Under the pieces are notes generated by a model, which saw only the letters and a list, made by a program, of their open reading frames with translations, was not told the DNA's origin and made no database searches. A program made the translations under genes and the position numbers. From NCBI RefSeq assembly GCF_000375545.1, contig NZ_AQXF01000002.1:427829-491828 (forward strand): 64,000 nt of DNA. The letters run 5' to 3'. Shown piece by piece: positions 36,428 to 44,985 of the stretch (its first letter is position 1; each line of letters opens with the position of its first letter). Origin of the DNA: Kordiimonas gwangyangensis DSM 19435 = JCM 12864. Its GTDB lineage: Bacteria > Pseudomonadota > Alphaproteobacteria > Sphingomonadales > Kordiimonadaceae.

Positions 36428-36592
36428 GGATCAGGCCTCGAATGGCATGACATTCGAGAATCAGGAAAAGCCCTTTTTTCAGAATGGCCTAGTTCAGCAT
36501 TCTTCAACAATCGCTGAAAATTCAAAGCCTGCGTTCGGAAAATTACAACTGCTGCCCAAAAGCTTTCTGCATGAATGCCAAATCATGCGATG

Positions 36593-36608
36593 TTCGAAAG
36601 CTCATTTC
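36593..36608. promoter_or_regulatory. 16-base element shared with the leucine-dehydrogenase-family gene, copy 1
   Basis: TTCGAAAGCTCATTTC occurs here, 272 bp upstream of bkdA1, and identically at 42655-42670. The core AAA-N5-TTT is a short inverted repeat. Presence upstream of two genes of the same catabolic route suggests a common regulator site. Confidence 0.5.
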
Positions 36609-36797
36609 ACAAAAAATTTGCCATAATACATACTGGGAAACCCGCAGTTTGGTTAGGGTTGGGAAGTGATGGCCCTGAAAAATCAGGTGATCACACGCAT
36701 ATTCTCGCAAAAGTTGCGAGGCGATGCGTCGCAGACCGTAAACCAAAGGCCAAAATCTGACGAAGAATGCGGTAGAGAAAAAAGATTGATTTTTTCG

Positions 36798-36828
36798 GAA
36801 AATACGTCAGGGTTGCTGACATATTTTC
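36798..36828. promoter_or_regulatory. 31-bp inverted repeat just upstream of bkdA1
   Basis: GAAAATACGTCAG (36798-36810) and CTGACATATTTTC (36816-36828) are 13-base arms with a single mismatch around GGTTG. The 3' edge is 51 bases before the bkdA1 ATG. As DNA it is a good dimer-binding site; as RNA it would form a stable leader hairpin. Confidence 0.65.
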
Positions 36829-36873
36829 AAGGGGTGAGGAACCCTGTGCTGATAACCACGCAAGAGGGTGTGA

Positions 36874-38106
<1,233 letters not shown>

Positions 38107-38108
38107 CC

Positions 38109-39122
38109 ATGCCGCGCATGTCAATGATTGAAGCCATCCGCGACGCGATGGATGTGAAACTGGGCCAGGACGACGATGTGGTCGTCTACGGCGAGGATGT
38201 GGGCTATTTCGGCGGCGTCTTCCGCTGTACCGCAGGCCTGCAGAAGAAATACGGCACCAGCCGTGTGTTCGACAGCCCGATCAACGAAAGCGGTATTGTT
38301 GGTACCGCCATCGGCATGGGTGCTTACGGCATTCGCCCGTGTGTCGAAATCCAGTTCGCGGATTATATCTATCCGGCCTATGACCAGATTGTCTCGGAAG
38401 CGGCGCGCCTGCGCTACCGTTCGAACAAGGATTTCACCTGCCCGATCACCATCCGCACGCCTTGTGGCGGCGGTATCTTTGGCGGTCAGACCCATAGCCA
38501 GAGCCCGGAATCGCTCTTTACCCACGTGTCGGGCATCAAGACGGTGATCCCGTCAAACCCTTATGATGCCAAGGGCCTGCTGATCGCCTCCATCGAGGAT
38601 GACGACCCGGTCGTCTTCTTTGAGCCGAAGCGCCTCTATAACGGCCCGTTTGACGGTCACCATGACCGTCCGGCGTCGAACTGGTCCAAGCACCCGCTCG
38701 GTGAAGTGCCGGAAGGCCACTATACGGTCGAAATCGGCAAGGCGAAGGTGTTCCGTGAAGGCGCGGATGTGACCATCCTCACCTATGGCACCATGGTCTA
38801 TGTGGCGGAAGCCGCTGTGAACGAGACCGGCATCAACGCCGAGATCGTCGACCTGCGTACGCTCATGCCGCTCGATATCGATACCATCGTGCAGTCGGTT
38901 GAGAAAACCGGCCGCTGCATGGTGCTGCATGAAGCAACGTTGACGTCCGGCTTTGGCGCCGAACTGGCGGCACAGGTGCAAGAACGCTGTTTCTACCACC
39001 TTGAAAGCCCGGTTGTGCGTGTTGCTGGCTGGGATACCCCGTATCCGCACGCGCAGGAATGGGACTATTTCCCGGGGCCGGCACGTGTTGGCAAAGAACT
39101 TAAAGCGATGATGGAGGCTTGA
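38109..39122 (+). CDS. bkdA2: Branched-chain 2-oxoacid dehydrogenase E1 beta subunit
   Basis: The 337-residue E1 beta subunit completes the ThDP site. Family signatures include EDVGYFGGVFRCTAGLQKKYG, FDSPINESGIVGTAIGMGAYG and CGGGIFGGQTHSQSPESLFTHVSGIKTVIPSNPYDAKGLL. The C-terminal transketolase domain follows (GADVTILTYGTMVYVAEAA). GGGAG seven bases before the ATG gives a good start. The bkdB start follows almost immediately. Confidence 0.95.
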   Translation: MPRMSMIEAIRDAMDVKLGQDDDVVVYGEDVGYFGGVFRCTAGLQKKYGTSRVFDSPINESGIVGTAIGMGAYGIRPCVEIQFADYIYPAYDQIVSEAARLRYRSNKDFTCPITIRTPCGGGIFGGQTHSQSPESLFTHVSGIKTVIPSNPYDAKGLLIASIEDDDPVVFFEPKRLYNGPFDGHHDRPASNWSKHPLGEVPEGHYTVEIGKAKVFREGADVTILTYGTMVYVAEAAVNETGINAEIVDLRTLMPLDIDTIVQSVEKTGRCMVLHEATLTSGFGAELAAQVQERCFYHLESPVVRVAGWDTPYPHAQEWDYFPGPARVGKELKAMMEA

Positions 39123-39124
39123 TC

Positions 39125-40423
39125 ATGGGTGTTCACAAGATTCGCATGCCTGATGTCGGCGAAGGTATCACCGAAGCTGAAATCGTAGAATGGAACGTGA
39201 AGGTTGGCGATGTCGTCAAGGAAGACGACGTGCTGGCGGCTGTGATGACCGACAAGGCAACGGTGGAGATCCCCTCCCCCGTTGACGGTACGGTCAAGGA
39301 AATCATGGGCGAGATTGGCGAGATGACCGCCGTTGGCACCGTGATCATCGCGCTTGAGGTTGAAGGGGAAGGCAACAACATCCCCGACACGCCGAAAGCC
39401 GAAGAAGCCCCGAAGGCAGAAGAGAAAGCACCGGAGCCTGAAAAGGCACCTGAGCCGAAGAAGGCGGAAAATAAGCCTGAGCCCAAAAAGGCACCGGTTC
39501 CGAAGCCTTCTGCCGTGAAAGCGCAAACCGGCGCACCGCGTGCCGAAGGTGAAAAGCCTGTGGCTTCGCCCGCCGTGCGCAAGCGTGCGATGGATGCTGG
39601 CATCAAGCTTCAATATGTGCATGGCACGGGCCCTGCTGGCCGTATCAGCCATGAAGACCTCGATGCCTATATCTCTGGCGACAGTGCACCGGTTGCGGTT
39701 GGCTCAGGCCGCCGCCCGAACACGGACGTCAGCGAAACGCGGGTCATCGGCCTTCGCCGCAAAATCGCGGAACGCATGCAGGACGCCAAGCGCCGCATCC
39801 CTCACATCACCTATGTGGAGGAAGTGGACGTCACAGACCTCGAGACGCTTCGCGAACACCTGAACGCGACGAAGAAGGCGGACCAGCCGAAGCTGACCAT
39901 CCTGCCGTTCATCATGATGGCGATGGCGCGGGCGCTGAAGGTACAGCCCAAACTCAGCAGCCACTATGACGACGATGAAGACATGCTCTACACCTATGGT
40001 GCGGCGCATATCGGCATGGCGGCCCAAACGCCGGGTGGCCTGATGGTGCCTGTGGTGCGCCACGCGGAAGCGCTTGATGTCTGGGGTATCGCCAATGAAG
40101 TCCAGCGCCTCGCCAACGCAGCGCGTGACGGTTCGATCAAACGCGAAGAGCTGACGGGTTCAACCATCACGCTCTCTTCGCTCGGCCGGATGGGCGGCAT
40201 TGTCTCGACGCCCGTGATCAACAGCCCTGAAGTGGCGATTGTTGGCGTGAACAAGGTTGCTGTGCGTCCTGTGTTCCAGAATGGCGGTTTTGTACCGCGC
40301 AAGATCATGAACCTGTCGTCTTCCTTCGACCACCGTATCGTCGATGGCTATGACGCGGCTGAGTATATCCAGGAGATCCGTACGCTCCTTGAAAACCCGG
40401 CTACCCTGTTCATGGAGGTATAA
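39125..40423 (+). CDS. bkdB: Branched-chain 2-oxoacid dehydrogenase E2 (dihydrolipoamide acyltransferase)
   Basis: E2 moves the acyl group from lipoamide to CoA and forms the complex core. The 432-residue protein has one lipoyl domain (lipoyl-Lys44 in TDKATVEI), a Pro/Ala/Lys/Glu-rich linker, a peripheral-subunit-binding domain (ASPAVRKRAMDAGIKLQYVHGTGPAGRI) and the acyltransferase domain with His403 and Asp407 (FDHRIVDG). The ATG at 39125 with GGAGG eight bases upstream is chosen over an in-frame TTG at 39119. Its TAA directly abuts the ATG of the E3 gene. Confidence 0.95.
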   Translation: MGVHKIRMPDVGEGITEAEIVEWNVKVGDVVKEDDVLAAVMTDKATVEIPSPVDGTVKEIMGEIGEMTAVGTVIIALEVEGEGNNIPDTPKAEEAPKAEEKAPEPEKAPEPKKAENKPEPKKAPVPKPSAVKAQTGAPRAEGEKPVASPAVRKRAMDAGIKLQYVHGTGPAGRISHEDLDAYISGDSAPVAVGSGRRPNTDVSETRVIGLRRKIAERMQDAKRRIPHITYVEEVDVTDLETLREHLNATKKADQPKLTILPFIMMAMARALKVQPKLSSHYDDDEDMLYTYGAAHIGMAAQTPGGLMVPVVRHAEALDVWGIANEVQRLANAARDGSIKREELTGSTITLSSLGRMGGIVSTPVINSPEVAIVGVNKVAVRPVFQNGGFVPRKIMNLSSSFDHRIVDGYDAAEYIQEIRTLLENPATLFMEV

Positions 40424-41821
40424 ATGACGAAGACGATTGAATGTGAAGTCCTTGTCCTTGGTGGCGGGCCGGGCGGTTATATCGCCGCAATCCGCGCGGG
40501 CCAGCTTGGCCTCGACACCGTATGTGTTGAAGGCCAGAGCCTGGGCGGCACATGCCTGAACGTGGGCTGTATCCCCTCAAAAGCGATGATCCACGCTGGT
40601 GACGAGTTCGAGAAGGTGATGCATTTCACGGGCGAGAACGCGCTCGGTATCTCAGTCGAGAAACCGACGCTCGATTTCAAGAAAACCGTGGCGTGGAAAG
40701 ACGGCATCGTGAAACGCCTCACGGGCGGTATCGGTGGCCTCTTCAAGAAGAACAAGGTTCGCCATGTGGCCGGTTGGGGCACCATGGTTGACGGCAAGAC
40801 CTGCGAAGTCGCGACCGAAGACGGCACCGTGACCGTGAAAGCGAAGAATGTAATCCTCGCCACCGGGTCTGTACCGGTTGAGATCCCATCCCTGCCCTTT
40901 GGTGGAGATATCATCTCATCCACGGAAGCGCTGTCGCTCGACAAGGTGCCCGGCAAGCTCACCGTTATCGGTGGTGGCTATATCGGGCTTGAACTCGGCA
41001 TCGCTTACGCCAAGATGGGCTCCAAGGTCACCGTTGTTGAGGCGCTTGAGCGTGTGCTGGCGCAATATGACAAGGACCTCACCAAGCCGGTTGTGAATAA
41101 CCTCAAGAAACTTGGCATCACGGTCATGACCGAAACCAAAGCGAAAGGCCTCTCCAAAGACGGCAAGTCGCTTGTGGTTGAGACCAAGGACGGCAAGGAA
41201 GAGACGATCAAGTCTGACAAGATCCTCGTCACCGTTGGTCGCCGCGCCAAGACGGAAGGCTGGGGCCTTGAGGGCCTTGACCTCACCATGAATGGCCGTG
41301 TGGTCGCAATCGATGACAAATGCCAGACTTCCATGACCGGCGTTTACGCCATCGGTGACCTGACGGGCGAGCCGATGCTCGCGCACCGCGCCATGGCGCA
41401 GGGTGAAATGGTGGCGGAGATCATCGCGGGCAAAAACCGCACCTTCGATAAGGTCTCGATCCCGGCTGTTTGCTTCACCGACCCTGAGCTGGTGACGGCA
41501 GGCCTGTCGGCTGAGGAAGCCAAAAAGGCTGGTTATGACATCAAGGTGGACCAGTTCCCCTTCATGGCCAATGGCCGCGCAATGACCATGGAATCAGAGG
41601 ACGGCTTTGTGCGCATCGTTGCCCGCAACGACAACCACATGATCCTTGGCATCCAGGCGGTTGGCAAAGGGGTATCGGAACTGTCGGCAGCCTTCTCGCT
41701 CGCGCTTGAAATGGGTGCAAGGCTTGAAGATATCGCCGGCACCATCCACGCCCACCCGACACAAAGCGAAGGCTTCCAGGAAGCCGCGCTCAAGTCGCTT
41801 GGCCACGCGCTGCATATCTAA
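40424..41821 (+). CDS. lpdV: Dihydrolipoyl dehydrogenase (E3)
   Basis: E3 reoxidises dihydrolipoamide with FAD and NAD+. The 465-residue flavoprotein has the N-terminal FAD site ([19 protein letters not shown]), the redox disulfide Cys44-Cys49 in [13 protein letters not shown], the NAD site ([12 protein letters not shown]) and the catalytic dyad His444-Glu449 (HPTQSEG). Its place as the last bkd gene suggests dedication to the branched-chain complex. A clear terminator follows. Confidence 0.95.
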   Translation: MTKTIECEVLVLGGGPGGYIAAIRAGQLGLDTVCVEGQSLGGTCLNVGCIPSKAMIHAGDEFEKVMHFTGENALGISVEKPTLDFKKTVAWKDGIVKRLTGGIGGLFKKNKVRHVAGWGTMVDGKTCEVATEDGTVTVKAKNVILATGSVPVEIPSLPFGGDIISSTEALSLDKVPGKLTVIGGGYIGLELGIAYAKMGSKVTVVEALERVLAQYDKDLTKPVVNNLKKLGITVMTETKAKGLSKDGKSLVVETKDGKEETIKSDKILVTVGRRAKTEGWGLEGLDLTMNGRVVAIDDKCQTSMTGVYAIGDLTGEPMLAHRAMAQGEMVAEIIAGKNRTFDKVSIPAVCFTDPELVTAGLSAEEAKKAGYDIKVDQFPFMANGRAMTMESEDGFVRIVARNDNHMILGIQAVGKGVSELSAAFSLALEMGARLEDIAGTIHAHPTQSEGFQEAALKSLGHALHI

Positions 41822-41850
41822 GGCCCGCGAGCAACACCAATCTTCTGAGA

Positions 41851-41876
41851 AGCCGGGCTTTTGCCCGGCTTTTTAT
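41851..41876 (+). terminator. Terminator of the bkd operon
   Basis: AGCCGGGC-TTTT-GCCCGGCT is a perfect 8-bp stem followed by TTTTATTT, 30 bases after the E3 stop. Confidence 0.9.
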
Positions 41877-41937
41877 TTGAAATGCTAAACCCGCTGGCGC
41901 ACACTAACACTTCTCAGTCCAAAGCGGAGGCGGAACA

Positions 41938-42465
41938 GTGCTCAAATCTGGGGTTATCTTTTCATTGGCGCTAATGGTCGCGGCAAACTGCTCTCAACTT
42001 CAAGCCCAAGAATGCGATGAAGAATGCCAAAAAAACGTGCCACAAGACTGGGAATTCAGAATAGAGGCAACGATAAAACAGAGCGAAGCAACTCTCCACC
42101 TGTTGGATAATATTAAAGGGCTCCAGCCGGCAAAGGAAGGCTTATCGGCTGGCCTCAAGTTCAATTCATCGAACTTCATCGTAGGGCCAAACCAAAGTGC
42201 CAAAATATGCCTTTGGGAAATTGTTGCGGACGGTCACCCCGTTGACAGAGACACAAGCCCTAAATCAGGCCTGACGGTAAGCTATACAGGACAGTTTAGC
42301 AAAGAACCCAACCTGCAGGGCACTCTCGAGCCCTTAGAGTACGGACCAACCTGTCACGACTTGCCCGCACAAGCCGGCGAATACGAAGTTATTTTGCACA
42401 ATTCCAGCAACCTGCGTGCAGTGGTTGCGACACTCACCCTCACATTTATAGATAGCGCGCAATAG
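41938..42465 (+). CDS. Secreted or periplasmic protein of unknown function
   Basis: I do not recognise this 175-residue protein. It has a signal peptide (SGVIFSLALMVAANCSQLQAQ, cleavage likely after QAQ) and a mature part of about 150 residues predicted to be mainly beta-strand. Cysteines occur in ECDEEC, KICLW and PTCHD, which could form disulfides. The pattern SNFIVGPNQSAKICLWEIVADG and the strand-rich C-terminus suggest a small beta-sandwich. It starts with GTG; GGAGG lies seven bases upstream. It sits between the bkd operon and the leucine-dehydrogenase-family gene. Its codon use is less GC-biased than its neighbours, hinting at transfer or relaxed selection. Confidence 0.7.
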   Translation: MLKSGVIFSLALMVAANCSQLQAQECDEECQKNVPQDWEFRIEATIKQSEATLHLLDNIKGLQPAKEGLSAGLKFNSSNFIVGPNQSAKICLWEIVADGHPVDRDTSPKSGLTVSYTGQFSKEPNLQGTLEPLEYGPTCHDLPAQAGEYEVILHNSSNLRAVVATLTLTFIDSAQ

Positions 42466-42844
42466 GGTCACCGACGGGCGCCCTTTTTGCATCTGCACTA
42501 TTTTATCACGAGCCTTTGAAAGCCCCGGTTTCCGTAGCGTCACAGCCATGGCACTGGTAGAGAAAGTTGTGCATTAGCATGATATTTCTTGTGCCTATCC
42601 ACAAATTTCAAAACACCCCTGAAAACAGACAGAAGATTGCGAAAATCTGCAAACTTCGAAAGCTCATTTCGTGCGAACGGTGACATACTCCGCTCCAACT
42701 CGAACCCCGTAGGGAATAATGAAAAAACACGGCGGGTCTGCTATCATATAGGCGCAGACAGACCGGAGGAGCAGGCGGGAGTTTGAGGTGCGTTCAACGG
42801 GCGGCGGCCCGGAACGTAATATCAACTTGGAAGGGATCACATAA
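42466..42844. other. Upstream region of the leucine-dehydrogenase-family gene
   Basis: This 379-bp gap has a weak hairpin with five T just after the preceding gene (about 42464-42489), the shared 16-base element at 42655-42670, and a possible 18-codon leader ORF (42788-42844; GTG start, GGGAG six bases before it) ending in TAA directly against the next ATG and in the same frame. No confident gene is seen. Confidence 0.45.
42655..42670. promoter_or_regulatory. 16-base element shared with the bkd operon, copy 2
   Basis: TTCGAAAGCTCATTTC here is identical to 36593-36608. In this copy the flanks extend the symmetry to CGAAA-N5-TTTCG. It lies 175 bp upstream of the dehydrogenase start. Confidence 0.5.
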
Positions 42845-43969
42845 ATGCCCGTATTCGATTCACGCAGCTTCAGGAACCACGAGAACGTCGTATTCTGTTC
42901 CGACGAAGCCACCGGCCTCAAAGCAATCATCGCTGTTCACTCAACGGCGCTCGGCCCGGCCACGGGCGGCACCCGTTTCTGGGACTATGCTGCCATTCAC
43001 CGTCGCTCCGCCCCGATCGACGTTGCGGAAACCCGCGGCGAACAAGATGCTGTTTACGACGTCCTGCGCCTTTCGCGCGGCATGTCCTTCAAGAATGCGA
43101 TGGCTGGCCTGCGCCTTGGCGGCGGCAAGTCTGTCATCATTGGTAACCCGCGCGAGCTTGGCACGCCTGAGCTGATGCGCGCCTTCGGCCGCATGATCAA
43201 CCGCCTCGGCGGCAACTATTATGCCGCTGAAGACGTTGGCACGAGCCCGGACATGCTGGCAGCAGCGTCCGAGACGACCGCCTATGTTTGCGGCCTTGAT
43301 GGTGGCGACTTCGGCACCGGCGACCCGTCGCCACACACTGCCCTTGGCGTGTTCACCGGCATTCAGGCCTCCGTCAAGCACCGCCTTGGCAAAGACGACC
43401 TGAACGGCGTACGCGTGGCCGTACAAGGCCTCGGCCACGTTGGCCAATATCTTGTTGACCACCTGCGGAATGCTGGCGCCAAAGTTATCGTGACCGACAT
43501 CGTGGACGCGAACATCAAAGCTGTGCTTGAGCGCGGCGAAGCCGAGGTGGTGAGCCCGGACGAAATCCACGCTGTAGACTGTGACGTTTACGCGCCTTGT
43601 GCCCTGGGCGGTACGCTGAACCCGAAGACCCTTGGTGATATCAAGGCGACGATCATTGCAGGTGCGGCGAACAACCAGCTTGAGACCGAAGGCAAGGAAG
43701 ACGAGCAACTGCGCAAGCGCGGCATTCTTTATGCGCCTGACTATGTGATCAACGCCGGCGGCATCATCTCGGTTGAATCCGAAGTCTACAAAGAAAAAGT
43801 AGACAATGCTGCACGCGAAGCCAAAGTCCTGCGCATTGGTGAAACGCTCACGAAAATCTACGAAGCCAGCGACAAACAAGGCCGCCCGACGGGTGTTATC
43901 GCCAACGAGATGGCGGAAGACATCATCCGCAAGGCAAACGAAGCCAAGCTCGCCGCTGCCGCTGAGTAA
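42845..43969 (+). CDS. Leucine/valine-type amino acid dehydrogenase (Glu/Leu/Phe/Val family)
   Basis: The enzyme would oxidatively deaminate leucine, valine or isoleucine to the 2-oxoacids used by the bkd complex. The 374-residue protein has the family active site with Lys83 (MSFKNAMAG) and Lys95 (LRLGGGKSVIIG), the following AEDVGTSPDML segment and a Rossmann domain (VAVQGLGHVGQYLVDHL). Compared with Bacillus leucine dehydrogenase (Lys68 and Lys80) both lysines are shifted by 15, showing an insertion after GGTRFWDY. Phenylalanine specificity cannot be excluded, but bkd proximity favours branched-chain substrates. GGAAGGG precedes the start. Confidence 0.88.
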   Translation: MPVFDSRSFRNHENVVFCSDEATGLKAIIAVHSTALGPATGGTRFWDYAAIHRRSAPIDVAETRGEQDAVYDVLRLSRGMSFKNAMAGLRLGGGKSVIIGNPRELGTPELMRAFGRMINRLGGNYYAAEDVGTSPDMLAAASETTAYVCGLDGGDFGTGDPSPHTALGVFTGIQASVKHRLGKDDLNGVRVAVQGLGHVGQYLVDHLRNAGAKVIVTDIVDANIKAVLERGEAEVVSPDEIHAVDCDVYAPCALGGTLNPKTLGDIKATIIAGAANNQLETEGKEDEQLRKRGILYAPDYVINAGGIISVESEVYKEKVDNAAREAKVLRIGETLTKIYEASDKQGRPTGVIANEMAEDIIRKANEAKLAAAAE

Positions 43970-44004
43970 GCGAATAAAAAAGGCTACTCGCCTAAAAAAC
44001 AGCA

Positions 44005-44038
44005 AAAGCCCTCATGCCCGCGTGCATGGGGGCTTTTT
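44005..44038 (+). terminator. Terminator after the amino acid dehydrogenase
   Basis: AAAGCCCTCATGC pairs with GCATGGGGGCTTT (13 bp including one G-T pair) and is followed by TTCTTT. It lies about 35 bases beyond the stop codon. Confidence 0.85.
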
Positions 44039-44069
44039 CTTTGCCCGCGCGCCCGCTAAAGAAGAATGC

Positions 44070-44399
44070 ATGGAAAAAGAAGATATCAGCACCGAAAGCC
44101 TCGCCTCCAACCTGCGTGCCGCGCGCATGGCTGAGGGTTGGAGCGTTGAGGAACTGGCTGACCGTGCTGATATCGAGGCCGAAGACCTTTACGCCATCGA
44201 ACGTGGCGCAAAATATCAAGAGGCACAGTTGAGCGCCCTCTCCCGCGCACTGGGTATACCCGTGCGCATGCTGCTGCCCAATGACGTGGCAAACCGCTTC
44301 GATGCGCCAAAAAGCAAAAACAACTGGCCGACAATCATCGTCACCGCGCTTTTTGTACTGGTGGCCATCCGCACCCTGCTTGCAAGCTTTGGCTACTAA
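44070..44399 (+). CDS. Membrane-anchored XRE-type helix-turn-helix protein
   Basis: The 109-residue protein has an N-terminal XRE/Cro DNA-binding domain (LASNLRAARMAEGWSVEELADRADIEAEDLYAIERGAKYQEAQLSALSRALGIPVRMLLP, about residues 10-70) and a C-terminal membrane segment (NNWPTIIVTALFVLVAIRTLLASFGY, about 84-109). The N-in topology would hold the DNA-binding domain at the inner membrane. The layout recalls a minimal RodZ without its periplasmic part. ATG at 44070 fits; there is no strong ribosome site. It follows the dehydrogenase terminator and precedes a SnoaL-like gene. Its function is unknown. Confidence 0.75.
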   Translation: MEKEDISTESLASNLRAARMAEGWSVEELADRADIEAEDLYAIERGAKYQEAQLSALSRALGIPVRMLLPNDVANRFDAPKSKNNWPTIIVTALFVLVAIRTLLASFGY

Positions 44400-44466
44400 G
44401 CCAATAGCCAGCTTTTTCCCGGCCCAGTAGAATGATATTCTCCCCCATCCAAACAGGGAGGATAGA

Positions 44467-44925
44467 ATGATCAAACAAACAATCATTGGCGCTGCCTTCG
44501 CGCTCGCCATTGCACTACCCGGCCAAGCCATGGAAGAGGATATCATGGCGGTCGACAGCGCCTTTGCCGCCATGTCCGGCACGGACGGTATCGCTGCCGC
44601 CTTTGCGCATTATCTCGCAGATGATGCAGTGAAACTTGATGGCGGCGCGCACCCGGTATTCGGCGTTGAGGTTATCGTGTCCGGCCTCAAACAATTACCG
44701 CCAGACGCCAAGCTGGACTGGACCCCCCAGTACGGCAAGATCGCCGCGTCTGGTGACCTCGCCTACACGTGGGGCACCTATGTGTTTTCCATGATGCGGG
44801 ACGGCGAACGGCGTGAAAGCCATGGCAAATACATGACCGTGTGGGAAAAGCGCGACGGCGTGTGGAAAGCTGTACTTGACGGCGGCAACGTAAGCCCCGG
44901 CCCGTGGGACGGCAAAAAGAACTGA
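44467..44925 (+). CDS. Exported SnoaL-like/DUF4440-type protein
   Basis: The 152-residue protein has a signal peptide (KQTIIGAAFALAIALPGQAM) and a single cone-shaped alpha+beta domain of the NTF2/SnoaL type. Typical features are the early helical DSAFAAMSGTDGIAAAFAHYLADDAVKLDGG, a central strand GDLAYTWGTYVF and the C-terminal KYMTVWEKRDGVWKAVLDGGNVSPGP. Proteins of this family bind small molecules or have uncharacterised enzymatic roles. The start has GGGAGG upstream. It ends facing the TonB receptor at 44986; a two-way terminator separates them. Confidence 0.8.
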   Translation: MIKQTIIGAAFALAIALPGQAMEEDIMAVDSAFAAMSGTDGIAAAFAHYLADDAVKLDGGAHPVFGVEVIVSGLKQLPPDAKLDWTPQYGKIAASGDLAYTWGTYVFSMMRDGERRESHGKYMTVWEKRDGVWKAVLDGGNVSPGPWDGKKN

Positions 44926-44931
44926 GAATAT

Positions 44932-44959
44932 AAAAAGGGCGGCGCAATGGCACCGCCCT
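44932..44959. terminator. Bidirectional terminator, mainly for the minus-strand TonB receptor
   Basis: AGGGCGG at 44936-44942 pairs with CCGCCCT at 44953-44959, with a small inner GC stem. On the minus strand five T follow. It lies 26 bases beyond the receptor stop. Confidence 0.8.
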
Positions 44960-44985
44960 CTTCATTCATGCTGTATCCGGAAGCC

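Noticed and set aside
42719..42751. Ten-codon ORF starting ATGAAAAAACAC upstream of the amino acid dehydrogenase
   Set aside because: Very short, weak ribosome site and no regulatory codon pattern.
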